Shown here piece after piece: positions 16,172 to 24,861 of a stretch of DNA of 39,011 bases (positions within the stretch are counted from its first letter, which is position 1; every line of letters begins with the position of its first letter). The notes under the pieces are model-generated. The model saw nothing but the letters and a program-made list of their open reading frames with translations, was not told where the DNA came from and made no database searches. Both the position numbers and the translations under genes were made by a program. The stretch is from Victivallales bacterium (GTDB lineage: Bacteria > Verrucomicrobiota > Lentisphaeria > Oligosphaerales > Oligosphaeraceae), in assembly GCA_017554445.1 (NCBI GenBank), contig JAFZIJ010000184.1, positions 1 through 39,011 on the forward strand. The letters run 5' to 3'.

Positions 16172-18133
16172 ATGAGCGATCAAATTGATACAACGAAACA
16201 GGCGGCTTCAAGTGTGCGTTATCTGCGTTATCGCATTGAAGGGCAGGCGGTAACGGATTTTCGCATCACAGAATACCCATGTACGATCGGACGGGGCGAC
16301 AATTGTGACATTGTAATTCCAGACGGTTCCGTGTCCAGCCTGCATGCCGAATTGACCGTCGATCAAGACGGCATGGTTCAATTGGATGACAAAGGCAGCA
16401 CGAACGGCATCTACTATCAGCTGAAGCGAACAGCGCATCTAACGGTCGATAAACGACTTGAATTGATTTTCGGTCGTGTGCACGTCGTCATCGCATTGAC
16501 GGGGGCGGGGCTGGACGGCGAAGAGGCAGAGGTGGCCGCGCAACCGAAGCCGCATCAGACACAGGCGGTTCCCATGCCTGAACCGACAACGCCCACGCTG
16601 GTCGTGCCCGTCGCGCCGCCCGAACCGACAACTCCAAAAGCACCCAAGACGTTGTCCATCAGCGGTCTGCCGATTACGGCGATGGAAAATTCGCCGGCGG
16701 CGACGATTTCGCGAATCGCAGGAAGCGGACGGCAGGGCATCGTCTGCCCGCATTGCTGGCATCGGTTTGATGTCGATGAATTTCTGTTCATCGCGCGTCA
16801 TCAGAGTCTGATTGGCGATCCTGTGCTGGGTGCGGATGCGGCGTTGCGTTTCCTGCCGTCTCGTTTCACGCCGGAAGGCAACGCCGTCGATGCGGCGGGC
16901 ATGAGTTGTCCAGACATGGCCTGCCCGCGCTGCCATCTGCGGATTCCGCAGGCGGCGAGCGAAATGCCGCCGCTGTTTTTGTCAATCGTCGGTGCGACGG
17001 CCAGCGGCAAGTCGTATTTTCTGACGAGCATGACGTGGGAGTTGCGTAACACGCTGGCCAGCAACTTCGCGATTTCCTTTACGGACACGGATGCCGTCAA
17101 CAACCAGATACTGAACGACTTCGAAGAGACGGTCTTCCTCCATTCGAACGCGGACGAAATCGTCTCGTTGCGCAAGACGGAACTGCAAGGCGAATTGTAC
17201 AACCAAGTCCTGTTGGACAATATGTTGATCAATCTGCCGAAACCGTTCATGTTCACCGTGACGCCGGCAGAGCATCATCCTCGCTACGAACAAGTTAGAG
17301 ATAGCATGAGCCGCACGTTGGTGTTGTACGACAACGCAGGTGAACATTTCGAACCGGGCATGGATTCCGTTGACAATCCGACGACGAAACATCTGATCCA
17401 TTCGGACACGATTTTCTTCCTGTTCGATCCGACGAAAGACGTTCGTTTTCGCAAGATGCTGGCAGGCAGCACGGATCCGCAGATGGCGGCGACGGCGCGC
17501 GTCCAACGGCAGGAAATCATTCTGACGGAAATGATCAACCGCATCAAGAAATATTCCGGCATGCGGAGCGTGAAGAAATCCGCGAAAACATTGCTGCTGG
17601 TGGTTTCAAAATTCGATGTCTGGAAGCATCTTCTGGACATGGAAGTTCCGAAAGAGCCGTGGGTTTGGGAACCGGACTACAATACATGCGTGTTGGACGT
17701 CGATCTCGTCAAGAATGTGTCGTTTGCTGTTCGTCAGTTGTTGTTACAGTATTGTCCTGAAGTGGTTGCGACGGCGGAATCGTTCGCTGGCGAAGTCCTG
17801 TACATGCCGAACAGTGCGTTGGGGCACAGCCCCGAACTGAATCCGGAGACGGGCATGATCGGCATTCGTCCAGCCGACGTGGCGCCATTCTGGGTGACGG
17901 TTCCGATGCTGTATTTCTTCTACGAACGCGGCTTCATTCCGCCTGTTCCCGAACAGAAACGTGTCCGCCACGAAGATACGCCTGTGAGTTGCAAACTCAT
18001 GGGGGACGCCTATTTCGTGACATTGCCCGGACGGACGATGCCGTTGCAGATTCCCGTGTCGTTCGCAGGCTATCAACTGCGCTGCCCGGGCACGGACATG
18101 TGGTTCACGGTGCCGCCGCTGGAAAGGAAATAG
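16172..18133 (+). CDS. FHA / zinc-ribbon / P-loop GTPase protein (DO-GTPase2-like)
   Basis: 653 residues from ATG 16172; a TTG at 16157 is in frame but less likely. Residues ~18-105 are an FHA phosphothreonine-binding domain with the expected GR (40-41), SxxH (55-58) and STNG (76-79) signatures. A Pro/Thr-rich linker (~112-160) leads to a zinc-ribbon-like insert with C192/C195, C246 and C251/C254. The NTPase has a Walker A GATASGKS (274-281), a G3-like DNAG (D387-G390) and SKFD (479-482) in the place of NKxD, which points to a TRAFAC-type GTPase. The zinc ribbon followed by GTPase and the neighbouring gene match the DO-GTPase2 families described with GAP1 proteins in NTP-dependent conflict systems. 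The FHA domain implies control by Ser/Thr phosphorylation, though no kinase is in the window. It is the first gene of a plus-strand run. Confidence 0.75.
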   Translation: MSDQIDTTKQAASSVRYLRYRIEGQAVTDFRITEYPCTIGRGDNCDIVIPDGSVSSLHAELTVDQDGMVQLDDKGSTNGIYYQLKRTAHLTVDKRLELIFGRVHVVIALTGAGLDGEEAEVAAQPKPHQTQAVPMPEPTTPTLVVPVAPPEPTTPKAPKTLSISGLPITAMENSPAATISRIAGSGRQGIVCPHCWHRFDVDEFLFIARHQSLIGDPVLGADAALRFLPSRFTPEGNAVDAAGMSCPDMACPRCHLRIPQAASEMPPLFLSIVGATASGKSYFLTSMTWELRNTLASNFAISFTDTDAVNNQILNDFEETVFLHSNADEIVSLRKTELQGELYNQVLLDNMLINLPKPFMFTVTPAEHHPRYEQVRDSMSRTLVLYDNAGEHFEPGMDSVDNPTTKHLIHSDTIFFLFDPTKDVRFRKMLAGSTDPQMAATARVQRQEIILTEMINRIKKYSGMRSVKKSAKTLLLVVSKFDVWKHLLDMEVPKEPWVWEPDYNTCVLDVDLVKNVSFAVRQLLLQYCPEVVATAESFAGEVLYMPNSALGHSPELNPETGMIGIRPADVAPFWVTVPMLYFFYERGFIPPVPEQKRVRHEDTPVSCKLMGDAYFVTLPGRTMPLQIPVSFAGYQLRCPGTDMWFTVPPLERK

Positions 18134-18145
18134 CGGAGGGCAGAC

Positions 18146-19048
18146 ATGGCTTACGAATTGATCTATACATCTGCGGAACGCGGACTTAGGCCTGGTACAC
18201 GCGGCTACTGCACGGTGGCCTATACACAAGGCATGATGCCGCAGACCGTCCAATTGATGGAGGCTTTGAGCGCATACAAAAGCATGTATGGCGCGCAGGA
18301 GGCGGCGGCGATGACGGAGCCTGTGTCGTGGTCGCATTACAAAATGACGCTTCTCGGACATGCGTCCAGCGTGCTGTCGCGCGTTAGTCCGACGGGCGTC
18401 GATCATACGAATCGTTCGAATAAATTGGCGCATCACATTCTCGTGCAGTCACGTGAGCGTCCTGCTGGCGGCCCGCTGTGGGTGTCGTCGCAGGATGGCA
18501 TGTTCATTGAGCAATGGGAGGGGACGCCGCGTCTGCTCAACACGCCGAAAACGCTGCCGTCTGGAGACGAAACGGATTTCACATGCCGGCATTGGGCGGA
18601 ACTGACGGGAGATGCAGGAAACGCGGGCGTGTTGGCGTCGCATTATCATGCGTCGCCGGACGCTCCTGTTTTTCTGGCCTACGAGCCTGGCATGAATGTG
18701 TTCGGGCTGTTGCGGGAAGCGATGGCGCTATTGACGCCTGAAGAGCGTTGGAATGTGACGTATAACACGTATTTCACGAGTCTTCCGGCTGGTGCGACAT
18801 GCGTGTGGCGCTGCTGCATCGCGGATTCGGAAGCCTTACGCGAAGGGCGCCGCAATCCGAAGGCGACGGTGATGGATTTGACGAAACCGCTGCCGGAGCC
18901 GCTGACGGGAAACGACTATGTGCGCCGTGCACGCGCGGGAGAAGGCCCGGCGGTCGCCGTGGCGCCGCCGGAACCCTCCAAGCCGAAATTCAAGCTGATG
19001 GTCCCCCGGGAGATCAATCAGCTGAACATGAAGCCGCGCAAACTGTAG
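18146..19048 (+). CDS. GTPase-associated protein, GAP1-N2-like
   Basis: 300 residues; GGAGGG at 18135-18140 supports ATG 18146, 12 bp after the GTPase gene. The N-terminus has the family-type start YTSAERGLRPGTRGYCTVAYT (shown by Y7, G13, P16-G17 and G20-C22), then the DHTNRSNKLAHH segment (86-97), resembling the HR-x-N-x-xAHH motif, and RWNVTYNTYF (201-210). These are the landmarks I associate with the GAP1-N2 domain, which occurs next to DO-GTPase2-type GTPases. The usual larger GAP1 middle and C-terminal domains appear to be absent; the last ~40 residues are a Pro/Lys-rich tail. It probably binds and regulates the upstream GTPase in the cytoplasm. The family name rests on motif recall, not a search. 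Confidence 0.7.
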   Translation: MAYELIYTSAERGLRPGTRGYCTVAYTQGMMPQTVQLMEALSAYKSMYGAQEAAAMTEPVSWSHYKMTLLGHASSVLSRVSPTGVDHTNRSNKLAHHILVQSRERPAGGPLWVSSQDGMFIEQWEGTPRLLNTPKTLPSGDETDFTCRHWAELTGDAGNAGVLASHYHASPDAPVFLAYEPGMNVFGLLREAMALLTPEERWNVTYNTYFTSLPAGATCVWRCCIADSEALREGRRNPKATVMDLTKPLPEPLTGNDYVRRARAGEGPAVAVAPPEPSKPKFKLMVPREINQLNMKPRKL

Positions 19049-19087
19049 TAAAAGAAAACCATTCAAATATACCAACGGAGCAAAACC

Positions 19088-22000
19088 ATGACTCCAGAAC
19101 AACAGCTGGTACAGCAAATCATCCAGGTCATCAATTCCAACCAATTGGAAGGCAACGTCTTGCTGACGGATTATTCGGAGCAGTTCGCGGAAATGTGCCG
19201 CCTGGCGAACGAACGCCTTATTCGATGCAACGACTATTTGGACAAAGGCATGCGGTCGGAGGCCATCTACGAGGCGCATACGCAACCGGACTTGTTGCAA
19301 TTGGCGGAACTGCTGTCGTCTGATGAATTGAAACGGTGGCGGAATGTCTGCGTCGATTTGGAACTCACGCCGTTCCAGCCGCTTAACGAACAGATCATCG
19401 CGCGTCTGAAGAAGGAGGAGAGCCAGGAGGACAACCTGTCGCCGTTGCTGAAGGAATACCGCCGCTACGTTTATCAGAGCGACCATGAGAACTGCATCCG
19501 CGTGCTGCGTGAAATCCGTGAGAAGGATCCGACGAATCCTGCATGGAAGACGAATCTGGAGCCGTTGGAGACGGCGACGTTGGATGCGTGGGTGCAGCAG
19601 GCGGAGTCCGCATTGGCGGCCATGGATTTGCAACGCTTAAAAGTGATTTTCAACGAGTTGAACCATCCGTTCCGCGTCGTGCCGCCGCCGGAAGATCTGA
19701 TGAAACGGTTGCGCGTGGCGTTGATGTCCGAACGTTCGGGCGATTTGAAGGAGGACGGCGAAAAATTGCTTGGCAAGTTGCGCAAGGCGATGTCGGCGAA
19801 GGATTCGGACGAAATCGAGGCGCAAATCAAGAAATGCGAAGATCTTGCGACAGATGAGGCTTTTTTGAACAAGCCGTCCAATTGGGAAGCGACGTTGAAA
19901 GAGGCGAAGGAGCTTTTGGAGACGCTTGCCCGCCGTCGTGCGAAGCAGGCTGATTTCAATAAGGCGCTCTCTGGATTACGCGACACGTTGGAAGGCGGGC
20001 GTGCCTCAGAGATGGAGCTGCGCCACGAATGGGAGCGTGTGCAGGCATGGGAGATGCCGATTCCGGACTTGCTACGGAAGCAGGTTGAGGAGACGCTGGA
20101 TGCGAAGCGGGAGGCGCGTATGCGCCGTACGAAGCTGATCGCCTACGCCACAATGGCCGGAATCGTCTGTATCGTGGCATTGGTGCTGTTCATGGTATGG
20201 GGACAAAACCGTCGCCATCGCCGTAACACGCAGTTGGAGGAAATGCAGGCCTTGTACGAAGGTAGCAAGATTGACGAATTGGAGAAATACATGGAGCAAG
20301 TGAAGGAGAATGATTCGTCGTTCTTCAAGTCGCCTGAAGTCAGCAGTTTGTATGGAAAGTTGCAGCAGAACAAAGAGAAATACAACCAGATGGCGGCGAC
20401 GTTCAAGAATCGCCGTGACGATCTGGAGACGATCCGCAAAGGCGGCTATCATGCTGAAAATGAACAGATTGAACGGCTGTTAAAGGAAGGGCAAGAAAAT
20501 GCGACGTCCAGTGGTGATTCTGACTGGCTCCGTTCTTGGCGGAACGGCTGGGAGGCGTGGGCGCAACGTCAGGCGAGTGCGGCGGATGGACAGTTGGAAC
20601 GTGCGGTGCAGCAAATCGACACAGCTCTTCTGAGCATGAAGGAAATCGCGTTGGATGAAGAGCGAGAGAAACTTGCGAGTTTGAAAGACGCGTGGGAAAA
20701 GGCGCAACCGTATGAAATTCGCGCCAGCGAAGATGTCCGTAAGCAGTTCGTGGCCGTCAAGGAGAAATTGGACGCGCGGATTCTTGATTTCAACAAACGC
20801 GACGGCGACGCGAAGGCGGCCGCCACGGCAAAGGAAGCCGCGGACAAGGCGATGACGGATAAATTGGCTGCATTGCGTCGAGACATTCCGCGCGCGTTGC
20901 CGGATTTCACGCGCTATGAACAACTTCTAAAGGAGTTCGTGGCCATCGGCGAAGGACAGCCGGAATTCTCTGATTACCAAATCATTCTGAAGCAGTTCGG
21001 TATTTATCCGAAGGCTAGTTTGCTGTCGAAATTCAACCTGCCGTCGCTAGTTCCGGGCAGTGACGGGGAGAAGCGGTTGCAGGCATTGTTGCAAGGCGAC
21101 GCCGTCAGCGACGGCTCTGTTTGGAAGACGGATCTGGAGCGTGCCAACGAGCTGATCAACGCGACGAAGAGTTTGCGCCGCAAGCTGATGGGACTGCTTT
21201 CCGGCAATCAGGATGAATTACAGATCTACATCATGAAATTCCGCCGAAAAGGCGAAAACCGCTGGCAGACGCTGTATTCGCCCGAACCGATCATGTCCAA
21301 GACAACGGACGGTGTCACCCAGTATTGGGGGACAATCTATTGGTCGGAAAACGGCAATGAATTACCGCATCTCGTCCATACGGGCAAGGTGTTTCCGGAC
21401 AAGTTGACGACCACGGACTATGAGTTTGAAAAACGTGCTCGGGAGGAGGACAATCTTGCGCCGCATACGCGTTTTTTGCGCAAGCTGATTGCGGAGGCGA
21501 ACGAGGCTTCAGATTTGGATGTCCATCTGCTGAAGGGACTTATGGAACTGCGTGGTTCGCTTGAAATCGACATGGTGCCGTCCGCTTGGCTGGCGAAGCG
21601 TCTTGTTTATTTCCTTAACGAAAACTGCCAGGAGGAACTCCCAGAAAGTGCAAAGTGGGTGGATGTCGTGAAGGCGGTGAACACGGATGTGCCGTGGATG
21701 AATCGCGACCATCCCGCCACGAAGGAGGCGGCGCGGCAGATCGCGGAGATGTGGGTGAATCTTCCGGATTTCACGCCGTTCATCAAGCGTCTGGAAGCGA
21801 ATCGCGCGATGCTTTGTCTTGCGTTAAGTGCTGGCGTTCAGTGCGTTGGCTCGTTGCAACGGGATGCGCATGGCGCATTGCAGATGATTTCGAGCGGCAA
21901 GACTGGCGGCGAATTGTGGATTCTGCGGGCGTCCGCCTCGCAGACGGTGCCGTTCTTCTTGGTCTTGAGCGATGACGGCAAGACATTGAATCCCGATGTC

Positions 22001-22147
22001 ATGAGGCAGGACTGTTTTGCGGGGCAGCCTGTGTTTTCGCCGATGCGTGGTCACGAGGCGAAGGAAGTTCTTCTCCGCCAGAATCTTCCAGATAAAATCA
22101 AAGAGACGATGGAATGGCCGCATTCGTGGCCGGATAATGTTGAATGA
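19088..22147 (+). CDS. Large single-span helical/coiled-coil protein of the GTPase operon
   Basis: 1019 residues; ATG 19088 follows GGAG. There is no signal peptide. Residues 1-349 are mostly charged helices, perhaps TPR-like. Residues 350-371 (LIAYATMAGIVCIVALVLFM) form the only membrane helix, with basic residues on both sides (RMRRTK and NRRHRR), so orientation is uncertain. Residues ~375-620 have strong coiled-coil character (EEMQALYEGSKIDELEKYM, and an Ala/Lys-rich stretch near 575-590). The C-terminal ~400 residues are more globular with beta segments (YWGTIYWSENG, GGELWILRASASQTV). No enzyme motif is seen. Position immediately after the GTPase and GAP1-like genes suggests it is the membrane anchor, scaffold or effector of that module. 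The family is unknown to me. Confidence 0.6.
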   Translation: MTPEQQLVQQIIQVINSNQLEGNVLLTDYSEQFAEMCRLANERLIRCNDYLDKGMRSEAIYEAHTQPDLLQLAELLSSDELKRWRNVCVDLELTPFQPLNEQIIARLKKEESQEDNLSPLLKEYRRYVYQSDHENCIRVLREIREKDPTNPAWKTNLEPLETATLDAWVQQAESALAAMDLQRLKVIFNELNHPFRVVPPPEDLMKRLRVALMSERSGDLKEDGEKLLGKLRKAMSAKDSDEIEAQIKKCEDLATDEAFLNKPSNWEATLKEAKELLETLARRRAKQADFNKALSGLRDTLEGGRASEMELRHEWERVQAWEMPIPDLLRKQVEETLDAKREARMRRTKLIAYATMAGIVCIVALVLFMVWGQNRRHRRNTQLEEMQALYEGSKIDELEKYMEQVKENDSSFFKSPEVSSLYGKLQQNKEKYNQMAATFKNRRDDLETIRKGGYHAENEQIERLLKEGQENATSSGDSDWLRSWRNGWEAWAQRQASAADGQLERAVQQIDTALLSMKEIALDEEREKLASLKDAWEKAQPYEIRASEDVRKQFVAVKEKLDARILDFNKRDGDAKAAATAKEAADKAMTDKLAALRRDIPRALPDFTRYEQLLKEFVAIGEGQPEFSDYQIILKQFGIYPKASLLSKFNLPSLVPGSDGEKRLQALLQGDAVSDGSVWKTDLERANELINATKSLRRKLMGLLSGNQDELQIYIMKFRRKGENRWQTLYSPEPIMSKTTDGVTQYWGTIYWSENGNELPHLVHTGKVFPDKLTTTDYEFEKRAREEDNLAPHTRFLRKLIAEANEASDLDVHLLKGLMELRGSLEIDMVPSAWLAKRLVYFLNENCQEELPESAKWVDVVKAVNTDVPWMNRDHPATKEAARQIAEMWVNLPDFTPFIKRLEANRAMLCLALSAGVQCVGSLQRDAHGALQMISSGKTGGELWILRASASQTVPFFLVLSDDGKTLNPDVMRQDCFAGQPVFSPMRGHEAKEVLLRQNLPDKIKETMEWPHSWPDNVE

Positions 22148-22190
22148 CGGTTAAAAATGCCGTTAAATGAATAACTGTTTGAAGGATAAT

Positions 22191-22985
22191 ATGATGTCAA
22201 AATCTCCCTTGTTGAATGATGTGAAGGCCGTCTTTCTGGATATGGATGGCACGATATACCATGGCGGGACGTTGTATCCGACGACCATGCCGTTTTTGGA
22301 TTTTCTGAAATCGCGGAAGATTCCGTATGCGTTCTGCTCCAACAATTCATCGTACAGCAAAGATGAATATGTGGCGCGGTTGGCGAAATACGGCATCAAG
22401 ACGTCGAAGGAGAATTTCTACACGTCCGTTGATTTTCTCGTCGATACGTTGCGTGCGGAGCATCCGGAATGGAAGCGTCTGTACCTGCTCGGCGTTCCCG
22501 CGATGAAGGCGGAGATGGAGGAGGCGGGCTACGAAATCGTCGATGAAAATCCGGAAGCGGTCATCGTCTCGTTTGACAAGACATTGGTTTACAAGCGGTT
22601 GTGCGAAGCCTCATGGTTCATCTACAATGGCGTGCCCGGCTTTTCGACGCATCCGGACGTGTTCTGTCCGACGGATCAGCCGACGCGTCTCGTCGATTGC
22701 GGCGCGATTTCGCGTTGCGTGGAATTGGCGACGGGCAAGACGCTGCGTCAGCTCGGCAAGCCGGACGCGGGCTTCCTGCAACGCGCGGCGGCGCGTTTCG
22801 GCGTCAAGCCGGAAAACGCCTTGATGTGCGGCGACCGTCTTGCGACGGATATCGCGGCGGGTGTGAACGCAGGCACGCTGACCTGCCGTATCGTCGGCCC
22901 GGGGGCCGATTTGTCGAGCAAGGCGGATGTGACGCCGACATTTACGTGCGACAATCTTGGCGAACTGCAAGCGCTTTGGCCCTAG
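22191..22985 (+). CDS. HAD-superfamily phosphatase, NagD/HAD-IIA type
   Basis: 264 residues. ATG 22191 or 22194 is used because GAAGGA precedes it; an earlier in-frame ATG at 22167 lacks such a site. HAD motifs are complete: motif I DMDGT (D17, D19), motif II SNNSS, motif III Lys within LGKPDAG, and motif IV GDRLATDI. The large cap between motifs II and III with the LLGVPAMKAEM and VIVSFDKTLVYKRL segments is typical of NagD / p-nitrophenyl phosphatase / phosphoglycolate phosphatase-like HAD-IIA enzymes, which dephosphorylate small phosphorylated metabolites in the cytoplasm using an Asp nucleophile. Exact substrate unknown. It lies 43 bp after the coiled-coil gene and 34 bp before pilM-pilN. 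Confidence 0.85.
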   Translation: MMSKSPLLNDVKAVFLDMDGTIYHGGTLYPTTMPFLDFLKSRKIPYAFCSNNSSYSKDEYVARLAKYGIKTSKENFYTSVDFLVDTLRAEHPEWKRLYLLGVPAMKAEMEEAGYEIVDENPEAVIVSFDKTLVYKRLCEASWFIYNGVPGFSTHPDVFCPTDQPTRLVDCGAISRCVELATGKTLRQLGKPDAGFLQRAAARFGVKPENALMCGDRLATDIAAGVNAGTLTCRIVGPGADLSSKADVTPTFTCDNLGELQALWP

Positions 22986-23008
22986 AATCTCTAGAATCTC
23001 TAGAAAAT
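22982..23008. repeat. Three 9-bp CTAGAATCT-type tandem repeats
   Basis: CTAGAATCT occurs twice in tandem, followed by a diverged third copy CTAGAAAAT. The TAG of the first unit is the stop codon of the HAD gene. The array fills most of the short gap before the PilM-PilN gene, which has no recognisable Shine-Dalgarno sequence. Confidence 0.7.
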
Positions 23009-23019
23009 TTTAAATTACT

Positions 23020-24855
23020 ATGAATAACAAACGGCGAATAGGTCTAGACATTGGTAGCGCAAGCGTGAAGGTCTCCGTGTTCGAAGGAGACGGCAAGCAT
23101 GCGCGTTTTGTCGAATGCCGTGAATTCGACTTGACGGAGGAAGGGATTCTGAACGAAGGCGAACTGTACCGCGGCCTGCATGACTGGCTGGCGGGGCAGA
23201 AACTGCTGGACGCGCGGGTATGCGTTGGAATTCCGCAATTTCTGGCGACGACGTCGTTGGCGGATTTTCCTCCGGCCAAGCCGTCTCAGCTTGGTTCGCT
23301 TGTGGAGCAGGAAGCTCGCCAGATGGGTGATTTCACAGATGAACATTTCCTGCATGGCTATGTTTCCGTGAAGCCTGGATTTGGACGTAACAATCCTGTT
23401 CTCATAGGGTTGTGTCGTGAGGAAGTCATCCGTGAAAAGATGCGCGCGTTGGATACGGCGGCGATTCCGTGCGATAACGTCTCCATGTCCGGCCTGGCGG
23501 TTGTGAACACGTTGCTGAAGCTTCATCCTGAATGTCTTAACGACACGAAACCAATTCTCATTCTGGATTTGGGCAAAATGAATTCGACGGCGATTGTTCT
23601 GGCTGGCGGGCAGCCGTTGTTCATCGGTTCGATGTCGTTTGGCGGCGAGGCGTTCGAAAGGGCGGTTCGTGAAAAGGTTACAACGCATAAGAGCTTGGCG
23701 GGCAGTGGCGAAGCGAACATCGACACAATGCTTGCCGAAGCGGATTTGACGCAGGAATCGCCGCATTCGGATATGTGGCGGGCGGCGAAATCGTTGGATT
23801 CGGAGATTCAGAACATCGTGGAGCATTGGCGTAGCCAGGAGCGTGAAGAATTGTCGGAAGTGCCGATAGACAGGGTATTTCTGTGTGGCGGCGCAAGCCG
23901 CGTCGGCGGTTTGCGCAAATGGCTGGAGGATGCGTTTGAAATCCACATGGAGCTCTTGGGGCCGGAAATCGGTGGCGAAATTCGGCCGGAATTCGCGGTG
24001 GCGTACGGCATCGGCTTGGAGAGCGCGGCAGCGGTTGCATTACCGTTGTCGCTGTTGCCGCCGGAAATTGTTGCCATCAAACATCGCCTGAAACGCTTTC
24101 CGATTGCAGTCTGCGCGGCGGCCGTGCTGTTGCTGTCCATATTGGGCTTCGAACTGTCCGTCTTGCGGCGGTGCAACGGCATGATGGGGGAAATGTCGCA
24201 TTATGAAGAACAGTTGGGGCAGTGCGAAGCGTTGATTCGGAAAATCGACGACACGGTCGGTTCGTCAGTCAAATTGGAACAGCTCATGACACCGTTGGCG
24301 GAGTCTGTAAATCGTTCAGGGCGTGTGCTCAAGGCGTTGGAAGTCATGAGCCGTTCATGCGCGGATGATATGTGGTTCTACTATCTAGCGGACGCCGCCA
24401 GCTATCGCGCTTGGGGCGGTTATGAGACTCATCCCGATGATTTGCAGGACGTTGGGCGTCGCGCCAGGAAGATACAGAAAGATCAGAAGAAAGTCGTGGT
24501 TGGAATATTCGAAACAGGCCTTGGAAAAGGAGGTGCGGTGATGGATGTGGAGTTTCCTAACATTCTTCATGCGAAGGATGTACGAAATGAAGCGGCGATG
24601 GTTGGGGCAGGTTTTACGACGATGACGGACAAGGCCGGATATTCGGATGCGTTGAAGCGCGTGGGTGAACTGACTGCCAAGTTGAGCGACAAGACGGTGT
24701 TCGGGCGTGTGGATACGATGGAGGATGTTTCGGAAGGGGCGCGGACGGACGTCTCCAAGCCGTGGACGGAATTTCTGTTGAAGAACAAGAGCGTGCACGC
24801 CATGCCGTTTACGTTGCGCATGCCGTATGCCGAGCCGGAAATAGCGCAGGAATAG
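23020..24855 (+). CDS. PilM-PilN fusion protein
   Basis: 611 residues. Residues 1-340 are a PilM-like actin-fold ATPase: phosphate-1 loop GLDIGSASVKV (9-19), phosphate-2 loop ILDLGKMNSTAIVL, and adenosine motif VFLCGGASRVGGL. Residues ~361-383 form one membrane helix (IAVCAAAVLLLSILGFELSV), followed by a coiled coil and an alpha/beta periplasmic part typical of PilN, including an SVKLEQLMTPLAESVNRSG helix. In type IV pilus systems cytoplasmic PilM binds the N-terminal tail of PilN and, with PilO, forms the inner-membrane alignment ring. Here the two partners are one chain. The periplasmic region carries an extra Gly/Lys segment (near 490-520) that may be an insertion. The start at ATG 23020 has no good ribosome binding site. 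PilO follows after 6 bp. Confidence 0.75.
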   Translation: MNNKRRIGLDIGSASVKVSVFEGDGKHARFVECREFDLTEEGILNEGELYRGLHDWLAGQKLLDARVCVGIPQFLATTSLADFPPAKPSQLGSLVEQEARQMGDFTDEHFLHGYVSVKPGFGRNNPVLIGLCREEVIREKMRALDTAAIPCDNVSMSGLAVVNTLLKLHPECLNDTKPILILDLGKMNSTAIVLAGGQPLFIGSMSFGGEAFERAVREKVTTHKSLAGSGEANIDTMLAEADLTQESPHSDMWRAAKSLDSEIQNIVEHWRSQEREELSEVPIDRVFLCGGASRVGGLRKWLEDAFEIHMELLGPEIGGEIRPEFAVAYGIGLESAAAVALPLSLLPPEIVAIKHRLKRFPIAVCAAAVLLLSILGFELSVLRRCNGMMGEMSHYEEQLGQCEALIRKIDDTVGSSVKLEQLMTPLAESVNRSGRVLKALEVMSRSCADDMWFYYLADAASYRAWGGYETHPDDLQDVGRRARKIQKDQKKVVVGIFETGLGKGGAVMDVEFPNILHAKDVRNEAAMVGAGFTTMTDKAGYSDALKRVGELTAKLSDKTVFGRVDTMEDVSEGARTDVSKPWTEFLLKNKSVHAMPFTLRMPYAEPEIAQE

Positions 24856-24861
24856 GATGTT

